Shown in pieces: positions 1-8,943 of a stretch of DNA of 64,000 bases. The position numbers and the translations under genes were made by a program. Location: positions 35,502-99,501 of the forward strand of contig CAZVPI010000010.1 of NCBI GenBank assembly GCA_964628035.1, given 5' to 3'. Under the pieces are notes generated by a model. That model was not told where the DNA came from, searched no databases, and worked only from the letters and a program-made list of their open reading frames with translations. The stretch comes from UBA2199 sp964628035. Lineage in GTDB: Bacteria > Acidobacteriota > Aminicenantia > UBA2199. Every line of letters begins with the position of its first letter. Within the stretch, counting starts at the first letter, position 1.

Positions 1-1
1 G

Positions 2-247
2 CCGCTCATCGAGGTGGTCAAGAACACCTTGGAGAAGACACCTCCCGAGCTGGCGGCCGATATCGTCGACCGCGGCATCATCCTCTGCGGCGGCGGAGCG
101 CTGCTGAAGAACCTGGACAAGCGCCTGCGCGAGGAAACCTCCCTGCCCATCTTCATCGCCGACGATCCCCTGTCGTCGGTGGTGCTGGGCGCCGGAAAGA
201 TCCTGGAAAACCTGCCGCTGCTGGAAAAGATCGGCAATGCGGTCTAA
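2..247 (+). CDS. mreB: Rod shape-determining protein MreB, C-terminal fragment
   Basis: The gene enters from the left edge of the window; only about 81 C-terminal residues are present. MreB is the bacterial actin homologue that organises lateral wall synthesis at the inner membrane. Visible here are the end of the actin fold with the nucleotide-binding segment GIILCGGGALLKNLD and a tail running through DDPLSSVVLGAGKILE, both typical of MreB. It is followed directly by mreC, whose ATG lies 11 bases inside this gene, so the two are translationally coupled. The identification also rests on the mreC-mreD-mrdA-rodA order downstream. The true start cannot be seen. Confidence 0.95.
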   Translation, partial: PLIEVVKNTLEKTPPELAADIVDRGIILCGGGALLKNLDKRLREETSLPIFIADDPLSSVVLGAGKILENLPLLEKIGNAV

Positions 248-1052
248 TTCCGGCGGCGGCCTCAGCACCGAGAGGAAGTCGGTCATCCTGGTGCTGATCC
301 TCTTCGTCGACCTGGTCGTGATCTCGTCGCAGATCATGCTGCGCAGCCAGCAGTCGCTGCTGCAGACGATCGTCGCCAACATGGTCATGCCGCTGCAGCT
401 CACCGTGCAGAGGGCCGGCGACTTCCTTTCGCGCGAGCTGGGGCGCTACGTCTTCCAGCGCGGCATCTTCCGCAAGTACCAGCAGTTGAAGAGGCGGCAG
501 GCGCAGCTGTGGGTTGAGAACGTGACCCTGAAGCGGCAGCTGCGCGACCTGCGGATGCTGGCCGCCGCCCGCAGCCGCTTTCCCCGCTTCCTGCTGGCGT
601 CGGTGATCTCGGTCGACGTCAACTTCCCCTATGCCGCGGTGACGATTGACAAGGGGATAAAGGCCGGGCTGGTGGAGAACGACGTCGTGCTCAACCGCGA
701 CGCCGAGCTGGTCGGCCGCGTCGCCAAGCCCCTGACCGCCTTTTCGGCCGCGGTGCGCCTGATCACCAACCCCGTGGGCGGGACCGGTGCGGCCATCGAG
801 GCCAACATGCTCGAAGGGCTGCTGCGCGGCGACAACGGCCCCGAATGCCGCTTTGAGTACCTGCTGGCCACCAAACCGGTGCGCCCGGGGGACCGCGTCG
901 TCACCTCGGGGACCGATCTGATCTATCCCAGCCTGCTGCCGATCGGCACGGTGACCGAGGTCCTGCCGGACACCCTGACCCAGAGGATCCTGGTGCGCCC
1001 CTATTTCGTCGACAAGCCCATCCACAAGCTCGTGGTCCTGCTCCATGAATAG
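237..1052 (+). CDS. mreC: Rod shape-determining protein MreC
   Basis: MreC is a membrane-anchored periplasmic scaffold that links MreB to the PBP2/RodA wall synthase. The 271-residue protein has a short cytoplasmic N-terminus, one membrane segment (about residues 14-34), a charged heptad-like region (about 70-110) that fits the dimerising coiled coil, and then the beta-rich MreC domain with the diagnostic stretch around VVTSGTDLIYPSLLPIG. Length is normal for the family. The ATG overlaps the end of mreB by 11 bases and the stop overlaps mreD by 8 bases, so it sits in a tightly coupled elongasome operon. Confidence 0.95.
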   Translation: MRSNSGGGLSTERKSVILVLILFVDLVVISSQIMLRSQQSLLQTIVANMVMPLQLTVQRAGDFLSRELGRYVFQRGIFRKYQQLKRRQAQLWVENVTLKRQLRDLRMLAAARSRFPRFLLASVISVDVNFPYAAVTIDKGIKAGLVENDVVLNRDAELVGRVAKPLTAFSAAVRLITNPVGGTGAAIEANMLEGLLRGDNGPECRFEYLLATKPVRPGDRVVTSGTDLIYPSLLPIGTVTEVLPDTLTQRILVRPYFVDKPIHKLVVLLHE

Positions 1053-1518
1053 ACGCTTCCGCTTTGCGCTCTTCCTGCTGCTGGCCGCCGGCCAGCTCGC
1101 CGTCGCCCGCTATTATTATTCCCTGCGCTTCTCCGTCGATCTGCTCTACCTGGTCCTCTTCTTCATTGCCATCCGCTCAGGCTACCTGGCGTCGGTGCTG
1201 AGCGGCGCCCTGATCGGCTTGGTCAGCGACACCCTGTCGGGAGGCGTGATGGGGGTCTTCTCTTTCGCCCGCACCCTGGCTGCCTTCCTGCTGAACGCGC
1301 TGGCGCGCTACCTGGACTTGAAGAAGAACCTCTTCATCTTCCTGCTGCTGCTGTTCTCCCTGTTCCTCTCCAACCTGGTGGCGTTCCTCTTCCTGGGGCT
1401 GATCTTCCGCTACCGCATCACGGCCAGCCTGCTGGTCGTCCAGCCCCTGGTCACCGCCTTGGCCGGGATCCTCATCCTGGGAACCCAGAAAGTGAAGTCG
1501 CTGCTGGATGTATCTTAG
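1045..1518 (+). CDS. mreD: Rod shape-determining protein MreD
   Basis: A small, very hydrophobic protein of 157 residues with about five predicted membrane helices and almost no soluble loops. MreD is the third member of the MreBCD complex and sits in the inner membrane beside MreC. The assignment rests on size, topology and position: it overlaps mreC upstream by 8 bases and the PBP2 gene downstream by 11 bases. The segment RSGYLASVLSGALIGLVSD resembles the conserved MreD core. Sequence identity in this family is always low, so the context carries much of the weight. Confidence 0.9.
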   Translation: MNRRFRFALFLLLAAGQLAVARYYYSLRFSVDLLYLVLFFIAIRSGYLASVLSGALIGLVSDTLSGGVMGVFSFARTLAAFLLNALARYLDLKKNLFIFLLLLFSLFLSNLVAFLFLGLIFRYRITASLLVVQPLVTALAGILILGTQKVKSLLDVS

Positions 1519-3325
1519 CAGGAGAAAGCTGACCCCCGAGCAAGTGAAGCGCGTGGCGGCGGTCTCGACCGTCCTGCTGGCCGTCCTCTTTTCGGCCCTG
1601 TTCGCGGCCTTCTGGAGCATCCAGGTGGCCGGACACGAGAAGTACCTCGAGCTGGCCATCCGCAACATCACGCGCACCGTCGACCTGCCGGCGCCGCGCG
1701 GCCTGATCGTCGATCGCAACGGCCGCGTGCTGGCCGAGAACCGCATCAACTTCACCCTATACCTGGTGCGCGAGAACGTCGAGGACCTGGAGAAATCGAT
1801 CCGGCGAGCCGTTTTCTTTTCCGCCAAGCCGGTCGGCGAGGTCCGGCGCATCCTCAAGCGCTACGACCACCACCCCATGTTCACCCGCATCCCCATCACG
1901 AGCAACCTGCCCCTGGGGACGGTCGTTTTCATCCAGAGCCGCCAGGACGAATTCCCGGAATTCGAGATCGGGCTCGAGCCCACCCGCACGTTCCCCCTGG
2001 TCCAAAGGGCGGCCCACGCCCTGGGGCACCTTTCCGAGATCGGCGAGGCCGAGCTGGCCGGCCTGGCTCCGGCCGGCTACGCTTTGGGCGACCGTATCGG
2101 CCGCAGCGGCGTCGAGAAGCAGTATGAGGAGTTCCTGCGCGGGAAAAAGGGGCGGCAGACGATCATCAAGAACAGCGTGGAGAAGGTCCAGCGCATCAGC
2201 GGCGAGACCAAGCCGGAGATCGGCGCCACCGTCGTGCTGACGCTGGACCTCGAGCTGCAGGCCGCCGTCGAGGAGTTCCTGGGCGAGGAACACGGTGTGG
2301 TCGGCGTCATGGACCTGGCCAGCGGCGGCCTGCTGGCCCTGACCAGCCGGCCGGCCTTCGACCCCGATCTCTTCTCCCGGGAGATGACGCCCGCCGAGTG
2401 GCAGGCGCTGCGCAGCGATCCGAGCCATCCGCTGCAGGACAAGTTCCTGCAGGGGAGCTATTCGCCGGGCTCGGTATTCAAGATCGTCATGGCCCTGGCC
2501 GGCCTGCAGGAGGGGCTGATCCGGCCCGAGAGCGCGGTGTTCTGCTCCGGCAGCCAGTCGTTCTACGGCCGCGTCTTCCACTGCTGGAATCCGGGCGGGC
2601 ACGGCCAGGTGGACCTGCCGGCGGCGATCGAGCACTCGTGCAACATCTTTTTCTACAACCTGGGGCAGAGGCTCGACATCGACACCATCGCCCGCTACGC
2701 GCGCATGCTGGGGCTGGGGCAGGCCAGCGGCATCGACCTGCCCGGCGAGAAGCCCGGGCTGGTCCCCAGCAGCGCCTGGAAAATGGAGACGCAGCGCCAG
2801 CGCTGGTTCCCCGGCGAGACCATCTCGGTGGCCATCGGCCACGGTCAGCTGAACGTCACGCCGGCCCAGCTGCTCAGGCTGATCGCCACCGTGGCCCTGC
2901 GCGGACGCATGCCCACGCCGCACGTGCTCCAGCGCATCGAGCGCCGGGGGCGGGTGCTGCGCGAATTCGCGCCGCGCTTTGTCCGCGTGCCCATCGCCGA
3001 GAAGCACTTCGAGGCGGTGATCGCCGGGCTGTTCCGCGTGGTCAACGGCGAGGGAACGGGGCGGGCGGCGCGCATCGAGGGCCTTGACATCTGCGGCAAG
3101 ACCGGCACCTCGCAGATCATCGCCAAGGAGAATCCGCAGTACAAGGCGCTGACCCGGGAAAAGCGCTTCAAGCCCCATTCCTGGTTCGTCTCCTTCGCGC
3201 CGCGCGCGCATCCGCGCCTGGCCGTGGTGGTGCTGGTGGAGAACGGCGGCGACGCCGGGGCCATCGCCGCCCCGCTGGCCGCCCGCATTTACGGGAAATA
3301 TTTCGCCGATGAAAGACGTCTTTAG
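1508..3325 (+). CDS. mrdA: Penicillin-binding protein 2 (peptidoglycan transpeptidase)
   Basis: A class B penicillin-binding protein that cross-links peptidoglycan during cell elongation. The 605-residue protein has an N-terminal membrane anchor (about residues 18-42), a dimerisation domain beginning with the APRGLIVDRNG segment and a C-terminal transpeptidase. All three penicillin-binding motifs are visible: SVFK near residue 322 with the acylated serine, SCN near 377 and KTGTS near 530. Length is normal. It overlaps mreD and rodA (17 bases), matching the usual pairing of PBP2 with the RodA glycosyltransferase. Confidence 0.96.
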   Translation: MYLSRRKLTPEQVKRVAAVSTVLLAVLFSALFAAFWSIQVAGHEKYLELAIRNITRTVDLPAPRGLIVDRNGRVLAENRINFTLYLVRENVEDLEKSIRRAVFFSAKPVGEVRRILKRYDHHPMFTRIPITSNLPLGTVVFIQSRQDEFPEFEIGLEPTRTFPLVQRAAHALGHLSEIGEAELAGLAPAGYALGDRIGRSGVEKQYEEFLRGKKGRQTIIKNSVEKVQRISGETKPEIGATVVLTLDLELQAAVEEFLGEEHGVVGVMDLASGGLLALTSRPAFDPDLFSREMTPAEWQALRSDPSHPLQDKFLQGSYSPGSVFKIVMALAGLQEGLIRPESAVFCSGSQSFYGRVFHCWNPGGHGQVDLPAAIEHSCNIFFYNLGQRLDIDTIARYARMLGLGQASGIDLPGEKPGLVPSSAWKMETQRQRWFPGETISVAIGHGQLNVTPAQLLRLIATVALRGRMPTPHVLQRIERRGRVLREFAPRFVRVPIAEKHFEAVIAGLFRVVNGEGTGRAARIEGLDICGKTGTSQIIAKENPQYKALTREKRFKPHSWFVSFAPRAHPRLAVVVLVENGGDAGAIAAPLAARIYGKYFADERRL

Positions 3326-4379
3326 GTTTTTCGACAAGTTCACCTTCGCCCTGATGCTGCTGCTGGCGCTGTGCGGCATCCTGTTGATCCACAGCGCCGG
3401 CTACGACAGCAACGCGACCTACGCCCTGAAGCAGGCGGCCTGGCTGGGCGTCTCGCTGCTGGCCTTCTGCGCCGTCTTTTCGCTCAAGACCGACCTCGTT
3501 TTCCGCCAGGCGCTTCCCGCCTACGCGGCGCTGCTGATCTTGCTGGCGTTGCAGATCGCCGTGGGCGGCATCACCGCCCGCACCAAGAGCTGGTTCCGCC
3601 TGTGGGGGATGAGCGTCCAGTTCTCCGAGTTCGTCAAGGTGCCCCTGGCCCTTTTGCTGGCCCGCCTGCTGGCCCAGAGCGACAGGCTGACCTTCCGCCT
3701 CTACGCCCGGGTGCTGGCCGTGGTCCTGGTGCCCGTGGCGCTGATCGTGCTGCAGCCCGACATGGGCGTGTCGTTCATCCTCTGCGGCTTCATCCTGCTG
3801 GTCCTGGGGCTAAAGAAGGTCCGGCCGGCGCTGCTGCTGGCCACCGTGCTGCTGGTGGCCGCCGGCGGCGCGCTCGGCTGGAACGCGCTGCTGAAGCCGT
3901 ACCAGAGGGACCGCATCGTGTCCTTCCTCAACCCCGCGCAGTACAAGGACTCGACCGGCTACCACATCATCCAGTCGCGCATCGCCGTCGGCTCGGGCGG
4001 GCTCACCGGCAAGGGCTACCGGCAGGGCTCGCAGTCGCGCTACCAGTTCCTGCCGGCGCGCCACACCGACTTCATCGTCTCGGTCGTCGGCGAAGAACTG
4101 GGCTTCCTGGGCGTGTCGGGGCTGTTCTTCCTCTTTTTCTTTTTCTTCTATCGCCAGCTGCGCTTCCCCTTCCAGAACGACGAGGAGTTTTATTATATCT
4201 ACCTCTTCAACGGCCTGATCTTCTTCCAGTTCCTGGTCAATGTCTCGATGGCCATCGGCCTGTTCCCGGTGCTGGGCATCACCCTGCCCTTCGTTTCCTA
4301 CGGCGGGTCGTCGCTGCTGTCGCTGTTCATCGGCGAGGCGATCGTCTTCCGCATCAAGATCAACAATTTCCTCACATGA
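3309..4379 (+). CDS. rodA: Rod shape-determining protein RodA (SEDS glycosyltransferase)
   Basis: RodA is the SEDS-family peptidoglycan polymerase that works with PBP2. The 356-residue protein is polytopic (about ten membrane helices) and carries SEDS signatures: SWFRLWGMSVQFSEFVK, QPDMGVSFIL, the YQFLPARHTDFIVSVVGEELG loop and the C-terminal TLPFVSYGGSSLLSLF segment. It starts inside the end of the PBP2 gene, and its TGA overlaps the ATG of the next gene, so the elongasome operon continues into the radical SAM gene without a gap. Confidence 0.96.
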   Translation: MKDVFRFFDKFTFALMLLLALCGILLIHSAGYDSNATYALKQAAWLGVSLLAFCAVFSLKTDLVFRQALPAYAALLILLALQIAVGGITARTKSWFRLWGMSVQFSEFVKVPLALLLARLLAQSDRLTFRLYARVLAVVLVPVALIVLQPDMGVSFILCGFILLVLGLKKVRPALLLATVLLVAAGGALGWNALLKPYQRDRIVSFLNPAQYKDSTGYHIIQSRIAVGSGGLTGKGYRQGSQSRYQFLPARHTDFIVSVVGEELGFLGVSGLFFLFFFFFYRQLRFPFQNDEEFYYIYLFNGLIFFQFLVNVSMAIGLFPVLGITLPFVSYGGSSLLSLFIGEAIVFRIKINNFLT

Positions 4380-6829
4380 CCCCCGACGAGCTCATCCCGC
4401 TGCTGAAGAACCCCCAGGCCTACGTGGGCGGCGAGATCAACTCCTGCCGCCGCCCCTTCCGCCGCGGCGACCTCAACGTCTGCCTGGTCTTTCCCGACAC
4501 CTACGCCATCGGCATGAGCCATGCGGGCATCAAGATCCTCTACCACCTGCTCAACGGCCTCGCCGGCGTCCACGCCCAGCGCGCCTTCCTGCCCGACCCG
4601 GAGAACGTTTCCCTGTTCCGCCGCCACGGCGTGCCCCTGTTCGCGCTGGAGACGCGCCGGCCCCTGGCCGGGTTCGACCTGATCGCCTTCTCGCTGCTGA
4701 GCGAGTTGAACTTCACCAACGTGCTCTTGGCCCTGGACCTCGCCGGCCTGCCGCTCGGCTGGCGCGAGCGCGGGGAGGGGAGCTGGCCGCTCATCGCCGC
4801 CGGCGGCATCGCCGCCGCCAATCCCGAGCCGCTGCGCGCGTTCGTGGATTTCTTCGCCTTTGGCGACGGCGAGGCGCTCTTCCCCGACCTGGTCGAGGCG
4901 CTGCGGCGGAACGGGAAGGCGCGCGGCCGGCGCGACCTGCTGGAGGACCTGGACCGCATCGATGGGGTCTACGTCCCGGCCCTGCACCCGCTCCGGCAAA
5001 GGGGGCCCTTCCTGGTCCCGGACCTGGGCGGCAGGATGGTGCGCAAGCGTGTCTGCCCCGACCTGGACCGGGTGCGGCCGGAGGCGGCCGAGGTGGTCCC
5101 CGCCTGCGAGGCGGTGTTCAACCGCCTGAACGTGGAGATCGCCCGCGGCTGCCCGCAGAACTGCCGTTTCTGCCAGGCCAAGTCCTACTATGCCCCGTTC
5201 CGCGTGCGCGAAGCGTCCGCGATGCTCGATTTCATTCCCCGGGCGCTGCGCGCCACCGGCTACGAGATGTTCTCGCTGGCCTCGCTGAGCTCGGGCGACT
5301 ACCCGGACCTGCCCGAGCTGCTGCGGCGCATCCCCGCGGTGCTCCAGCCCGACATCTCGTTCTCGGTGCCCTCGCTGCGGCCCGGGACGTTGAGCGAGGA
5401 GCTGCTGTCCACCCTGGCCCTGTTCCGCAAGACGGGCATCACCATCGTCCCCGAGGCCGGCAGCGAGCGGCTGCGCCGGGCCATCAACAAGGACGTCAGC
5501 GACGAGGAGATCTTCCGCGCCCTGGACCTCGCCTGGAAGCACGGCTGGCAGAAGGTCAAGATGTACTTCATGATCGGGCTGCCCGGCGAGGGCGCCGAGG
5601 ACGTGGAGGCCATCGCCTCGCTGCTGGAGCATATCCTGGCCGCCGCCCGCGAACGCAGGGCGCGGGTCTCGATCCACGCCTCGTTCTCCTCCTTCGTCCC
5701 CAAGGCGCACACGCCCCTGCAATGGGCCGCCCGGGCGCCGGTGTCCGAGCTCGAGGAAAAGATCGCCTTCCTGCGCGGCCGGCTGCGCCGCCACCGCAAC
5801 CTCGACCTCGACTTCCATTCGCCGGGGCGGAGCATGGTCGAGACCCTCCTGGCGCGCGGCGACGCCCGCGCCGGCGACCTGCTGCTGGCGGCCTATCGCC
5901 GCGGCGAGGTGTTCACTGCCTGGGACGCCCATTTCCACCTCGCCGCCTGGGAGTCGGCCCTGCCGGCGCTGGGCAACGCCGATTTCCTCGGCGAGCTGCC
6001 CCTCGATGCCGAGCTGCCCTGGGATTTCCTGCAGCTCAACTTCACCCGCGGGCACCTGCGGCGCGAGTTCCTGCGCAGCCGGGCGGGCGAGGCCTGGGCC
6101 TCGTGCCTGAGCCAGGACTGCGCCGCCTGCAGCGGCTGCGCCTTCGGCCGCCGTCCCTTCCCGTCCCCGGCCTGGAAGGGGGAGGCGCCGCCGGCGGCCG
6201 TCCCGCCCGCCGCTTATCGCCGCCTGCGCCTGCGCTACGAGAAAAAGGGCGACCTGCGCTTCCTGTCGCATCTGGCCATGATGCAATACCTGGAGCGGCG
6301 GCTGCGCATGTCGGGGCTGCTGTTCCGCTTCAGCCAGGGCTTCCATCCGCGCATCAAGATGGCCTCCCTGCCGCCGCTGCCGGTCGGCGCCCAGGGGGAT
6401 GACGAGGCGATCGAAGTCGCGGTCGCCATGGAGGTCCCTGTTGAGGGCGTCACGGGCCGCGAGGAAACGGCGCCCCGCTCCGCGGCGGCGATCCTGGCGG
6501 CCTTGAACGGCGAAAACGGCGGCTTCCGCTTCACCAGGGCCGGGTTCGTCGAGGGCGACGCCTCGTTTCATAAAAAGCTGCGCCGCGTCGAATTCGAGTT
6601 TTCCTGGCCTGATGCCGATGCCGGGACGCGCCCCGGGCGCGAGGAACTCGCCGCGCTGCTGGCCGCCGGGGAGGAGCTGGACTATTCCGTGTCGGGGGTC
6701 AGGCTGGGGATGGATTTCGCCCGCCAGGGGCAGGAGCGTTTCGCCCGCATCTACCGCCTCCTCGACCCGGAGCGGCGCTGGACGACGCGCCTGCGGCGCC
6801 TGAAGGTGGCTTTCGATGACGAAGCGTGA
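4376..6829 (+). CDS. Radical SAM protein of the TIGR03960 type with C-terminal TIGR03936/DUF2344 domain
   Basis: An 817-residue two-domain protein. The N-terminal half is a B12-binding-like plus radical SAM module; the cluster-binding motif CPQNCRFC lies near residues 259-266, and GLPGEGAEDVEA follows later in the barrel. The last 190 or so residues begin at LRLRYEKKGDLRFLSHL, the DUF2344 signature. In many bacteria these two modules are adjacent genes or are fused as here; their substrate is not established, though they are often found near RNase E/G and ribosomal genes. The ATG at 4376 overlaps the rodA stop, which is why it was preferred over the longer open frame upstream. Confidence 0.9.
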   Translation: MTPDELIPLLKNPQAYVGGEINSCRRPFRRGDLNVCLVFPDTYAIGMSHAGIKILYHLLNGLAGVHAQRAFLPDPENVSLFRRHGVPLFALETRRPLAGFDLIAFSLLSELNFTNVLLALDLAGLPLGWRERGEGSWPLIAAGGIAAANPEPLRAFVDFFAFGDGEALFPDLVEALRRNGKARGRRDLLEDLDRIDGVYVPALHPLRQRGPFLVPDLGGRMVRKRVCPDLDRVRPEAAEVVPACEAVFNRLNVEIARGCPQNCRFCQAKSYYAPFRVREASAMLDFIPRALRATGYEMFSLASLSSGDYPDLPELLRRIPAVLQPDISFSVPSLRPGTLSEELLSTLALFRKTGITIVPEAGSERLRRAINKDVSDEEIFRALDLAWKHGWQKVKMYFMIGLPGEGAEDVEAIASLLEHILAAARERRARVSIHASFSSFVPKAHTPLQWAARAPVSELEEKIAFLRGRLRRHRNLDLDFHSPGRSMVETLLARGDARAGDLLLAAYRRGEVFTAWDAHFHLAAWESALPALGNADFLGELPLDAELPWDFLQLNFTRGHLRREFLRSRAGEAWASCLSQDCAACSGCAFGRRPFPSPAWKGEAPPAAVPPAAYRRLRLRYEKKGDLRFLSHLAMMQYLERRLRMSGLLFRFSQGFHPRIKMASLPPLPVGAQGDDEAIEVAVAMEVPVEGVTGREETAPRSAAAILAALNGENGGFRFTRAGFVEGDASFHKKLRRVEFEFSWPDADAGTRPGREELAALLAAGEELDYSVSGVRLGMDFARQGQERFARIYRLLDPERRWTTRLRRLKVAFDDEA

Positions 6830-7595
6830 CATCGCCTCGCGCGCGAACCCGCGCCTGAAGGAGCTCCTGGCCGCCCGCGAGCGCCTGTTCGTCTTCGCCG
6901 GCGACAAGCTGGCCCGCGACGTGCTCTCCCGCCCGCTGCGCGTCGAGATCCTGCTGCAGCGCTCCGATCTGGACGAAGAGGTCCGGGCGGGCGCGGCCGA
7001 GGTGGGCGAATGCTGGCGGGTCAGCCCGGCGGTGATGGAGAAGGCGACCGGGATGAAGAGCCCGCCGAACCTGGCCGTCGTCCTCGACCTGCCGCCTGCG
7101 CGCATCGACTTCGCCGGCAGCCGGATCGTCCTCGGCCTGGTCGGCGTCCAGGACCCGGGCAACCTGGGGACGGCGTTCCGTTGCGCTTCGGCCTTCGCCC
7201 TGCCGGCCCTGGCCCTGGCCGGCGCCGGTGCCCGTCCCAACCATGCCAGGACGGTGCGCGCCGCCCAGACGGCCCTGCTCGACGTTCCGTACCAGTGGTT
7301 CGCCAGCGCCGACGAGCTGGCCGACGCCGCCCGGGCCGCCGGCGCCCACGTGGTCGCGACCGGTTCGCGGCCGGGCCCGGGCTGTCTGGACCTGGCCGAC
7401 CTGCCCTTCCCCTGCCTGCTGCTCCTCGGCGGCGAGGGGCAGGGGCTCGAGCCCGGCCTGCTGCGGCGCTTCCCGCGGGTGCGCCTCGACCAGGAGCAGC
7501 GCATTGATTCGCTCAACGTCGGCGTCAGCGCCTGCATCCTGATGCACGAGCTGCGGCGGCTGCACGGTTTGGGCGCCGCGCGACGGGGGCCGTGA
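6816..7595 (+). CDS. TrmH/SpoU-family RNA 2'-O-methyltransferase
   Basis: A 259-residue SPOUT methyltransferase that would transfer a methyl group from SAM to a ribose 2'-OH of rRNA or tRNA. The N-terminal third looks like an L30e-type substrate-binding domain. The C-terminal knotted domain shows all three SpoU motifs: QDPGNLGTAFR near residue 113, LLLGGEGQGLEP near 205 and DSLNVGVSA near 230. It overlaps the preceding radical SAM gene by 14 bases and queH by 4 bases. Which nucleotide is modified cannot be told from sequence, so no symbol is given. Confidence 0.9.
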   Translation: MTKRDIASRANPRLKELLAARERLFVFAGDKLARDVLSRPLRVEILLQRSDLDEEVRAGAAEVGECWRVSPAVMEKATGMKSPPNLAVVLDLPPARIDFAGSRIVLGLVGVQDPGNLGTAFRCASAFALPALALAGAGARPNHARTVRAAQTALLDVPYQWFASADELADAARAAGAHVVATGSRPGPGCLDLADLPFPCLLLLGGEGQGLEPGLLRRFPRVRLDQEQRIDSLNVGVSACILMHELRRLHGLGAARRGP

Positions 7596-8149
7596 AGAAG
7601 CTCCTGCTGCACGTCTGCTGCGCCCCCTGCGCCGCCTTCGTGGTGAAACGGCTGCGCGGGGACGGATTCGAGGTGACCGGCTTTTTCTTCAATCCCAACA
7701 TCCAGCCGCGGCGCGAATACGAGTTCCGCCGCGACGAGGTGGCGCGGCTGGCGGGAACGCTCGATTTCCCGGTGGTGTTCCCGCCCTATGACATGGCGGC
7801 CTGGTTCGCCGTTGTCCGCGGCCTGGAGCGCGAACCCGAGCGCGGGCGGCGCTGCCCGGCCTGCTTCCGCCTGCGCCTCGAGGCGGCCTTCCGCCACGCC
7901 CGCGACAACGGCTTCGCCGCCGTGGCCTCCACCCTGTCGGTCAGCCCCTACAAGTCGACCGCGCAGATCAACGAGCAGGGACGGGCGCTGTCCGGCGCAA
8001 CCGGGGTCGGGTTCCTGGCCGAGAACTTCAAGTCCCGCGACGGCTGGCCGCAGGCGCGCGCCCTGGCGGCCGAGCTCGGCATCCGCCACCAGGACTATTG
8101 CGGCTGCGTCTTCTCCAAGGCCGAGCGCATGCTGCGCCTGCGGAAATGA
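7592..8149 (+). CDS. queH: Epoxyqueuosine reductase QueH
   Basis: QueH (formerly DUF208) reduces epoxyqueuosine to queuosine in tRNA, the non-orthologous replacement of QueG. The 185-residue protein has the expected cysteine pattern: the N-terminal HVCCAPC motif, RCPACFRLRL in the middle and a DYCGCVFS tail, which together bind an iron-sulfur cluster and a second metal. The phrase STLSVSPYKS is also family-typical. The GTG start is forced by the 4-base overlap with the preceding stop. It appears to be the last gene before a new promoter at 8182. Confidence 0.92.
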   Translation: MKKLLLHVCCAPCAAFVVKRLRGDGFEVTGFFFNPNIQPRREYEFRRDEVARLAGTLDFPVVFPPYDMAAWFAVVRGLEREPERGRRCPACFRLRLEAAFRHARDNGFAAVASTLSVSPYKSTAQINEQGRALSGATGVGFLAENFKSRDGWPQARALAAELGIRHQDYCGCVFSKAERMLRLRK

Positions 8150-8181
8150 AGCCAGGCGCGCGGTTTTCCGGCCGCGGCGGT

Positions 8182-8211
8182 TTGCAATGGGAGCCTCCCT
8201 TATGGTAAATT
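8182..8211 (+). promoter_or_regulatory. Candidate extended -10 promoter for the PASTA gene
   Basis: TTGCAA at 8182-8187 is separated by 18 bases from TAAATT at 8206-8211, with a TG one base upstream of the -10. A very similar arrangement (TTGCAA, 17 bases, TGGTAAAAG) precedes the lipoprotein gene at 18692. The PASTA gene starts 10 bases downstream. Confidence 0.4.
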
Positions 8212-8220
8212 AAGGGGCAG

Positions 8221-8943
8221 ATGAACAAAAAAATGGCGCTGGCCGGCAAGATCGCGGGGATTTTCGCCGCCTATTCGCTGGTCCTGTTCCTGACCGTGTT
8301 CTTCACGGTCAGCGTGCTGGTCAAGGGCGCCGAAGTCAGCGCTCCCGACCTGACCGGGATGCCGCTGAACGATGCCTACGCCCTGGCGGCCAGGAAAGGC
8401 GTCTATCTCAAGAAGGTTCTCGGCGATTTCGGCAGCGCCTATGCCCCCAACACCGTGGTCAGCCAGTTCCCGGCACCGGATACCCGGGTCAAGGAGAAGG
8501 CCGCCATCAAGGTGTTCGTCGCCTCGGAGGTGGGGCAGACGGTCGTCCCGCAGCTGGTGAACCTGAGCCAGAAGGAGAGCGAGGTGCTGCTGAAGAAGAG
8601 CCGGCTGAAGAAGGGCCACACGGCGTTCATCGCCGCCCCCGCCACCATGCCCGACACGGTGCTCAGCCAGTCGCTGCCGGCCGGAGGCCGCGTCGCCGAG
8701 GGCACCGCCGTCGACCTGCTCCTCTCGCGGGGCGGGGAGGGCGTCTCCTATGTCATGCCCGACCTCATCGGCAGGGAAGCGGCCAGGGTGCTGGTGTTCT
8801 TCGAGAGCCGCGGACTGAAGATCTCGAAGATCGAGGAGATGCCCTATTTCGGCCTGAGGCCCGGGATCATCCTCAAGCAGTTCCCCGCCCCCGGCTTCGA
8901 GATCGGCCCCCGCAACCTGATCTCCATCCAGGTCAGCCAATGA
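8221..8943 (+). CDS. Membrane-anchored PASTA-domain protein
   Basis: A 240-residue protein with an N-terminal membrane segment (about residues 8-32) followed by three consecutive PASTA repeats of about 65-70 residues each, beginning near APDLTGMPL, VVPQLVNLS and VMPDLIGRE. PASTA domains bind peptidoglycan fragments or stem peptides and usually form the outer part of Ser/Thr kinases or PBPs. Here there is no kinase or transpeptidase domain, so this is a stand-alone anchor or wall sensor; its partner is unknown. Its stop overlaps the start of rpe by 4 bases. Confidence 0.85.
   Translation: MNKKMALAGKIAGIFAAYSLVLFLTVFFTVSVLVKGAEVSAPDLTGMPLNDAYALAARKGVYLKKVLGDFGSAYAPNTVVSQFPAPDTRVKEKAAIKVFVASEVGQTVVPQLVNLSQKESEVLLKKSRLKKGHTAFIAAPATMPDTVLSQSLPAGGRVAEGTAVDLLLSRGGEGVSYVMPDLIGREAARVLVFFESRGLKISKIEEMPYFGLRPGIILKQFPAPGFEIGPRNLISIQVSQ

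Noticed and set aside
4298..8089. 1263-codon minus-strand open frame opposite the radical SAM, SpoU and queH genes
   Set aside because: It is antisense to three clearly conserved genes and has the Gln/Arg/Gly/Ala-rich, motif-free composition of a GC-rich shadow frame.
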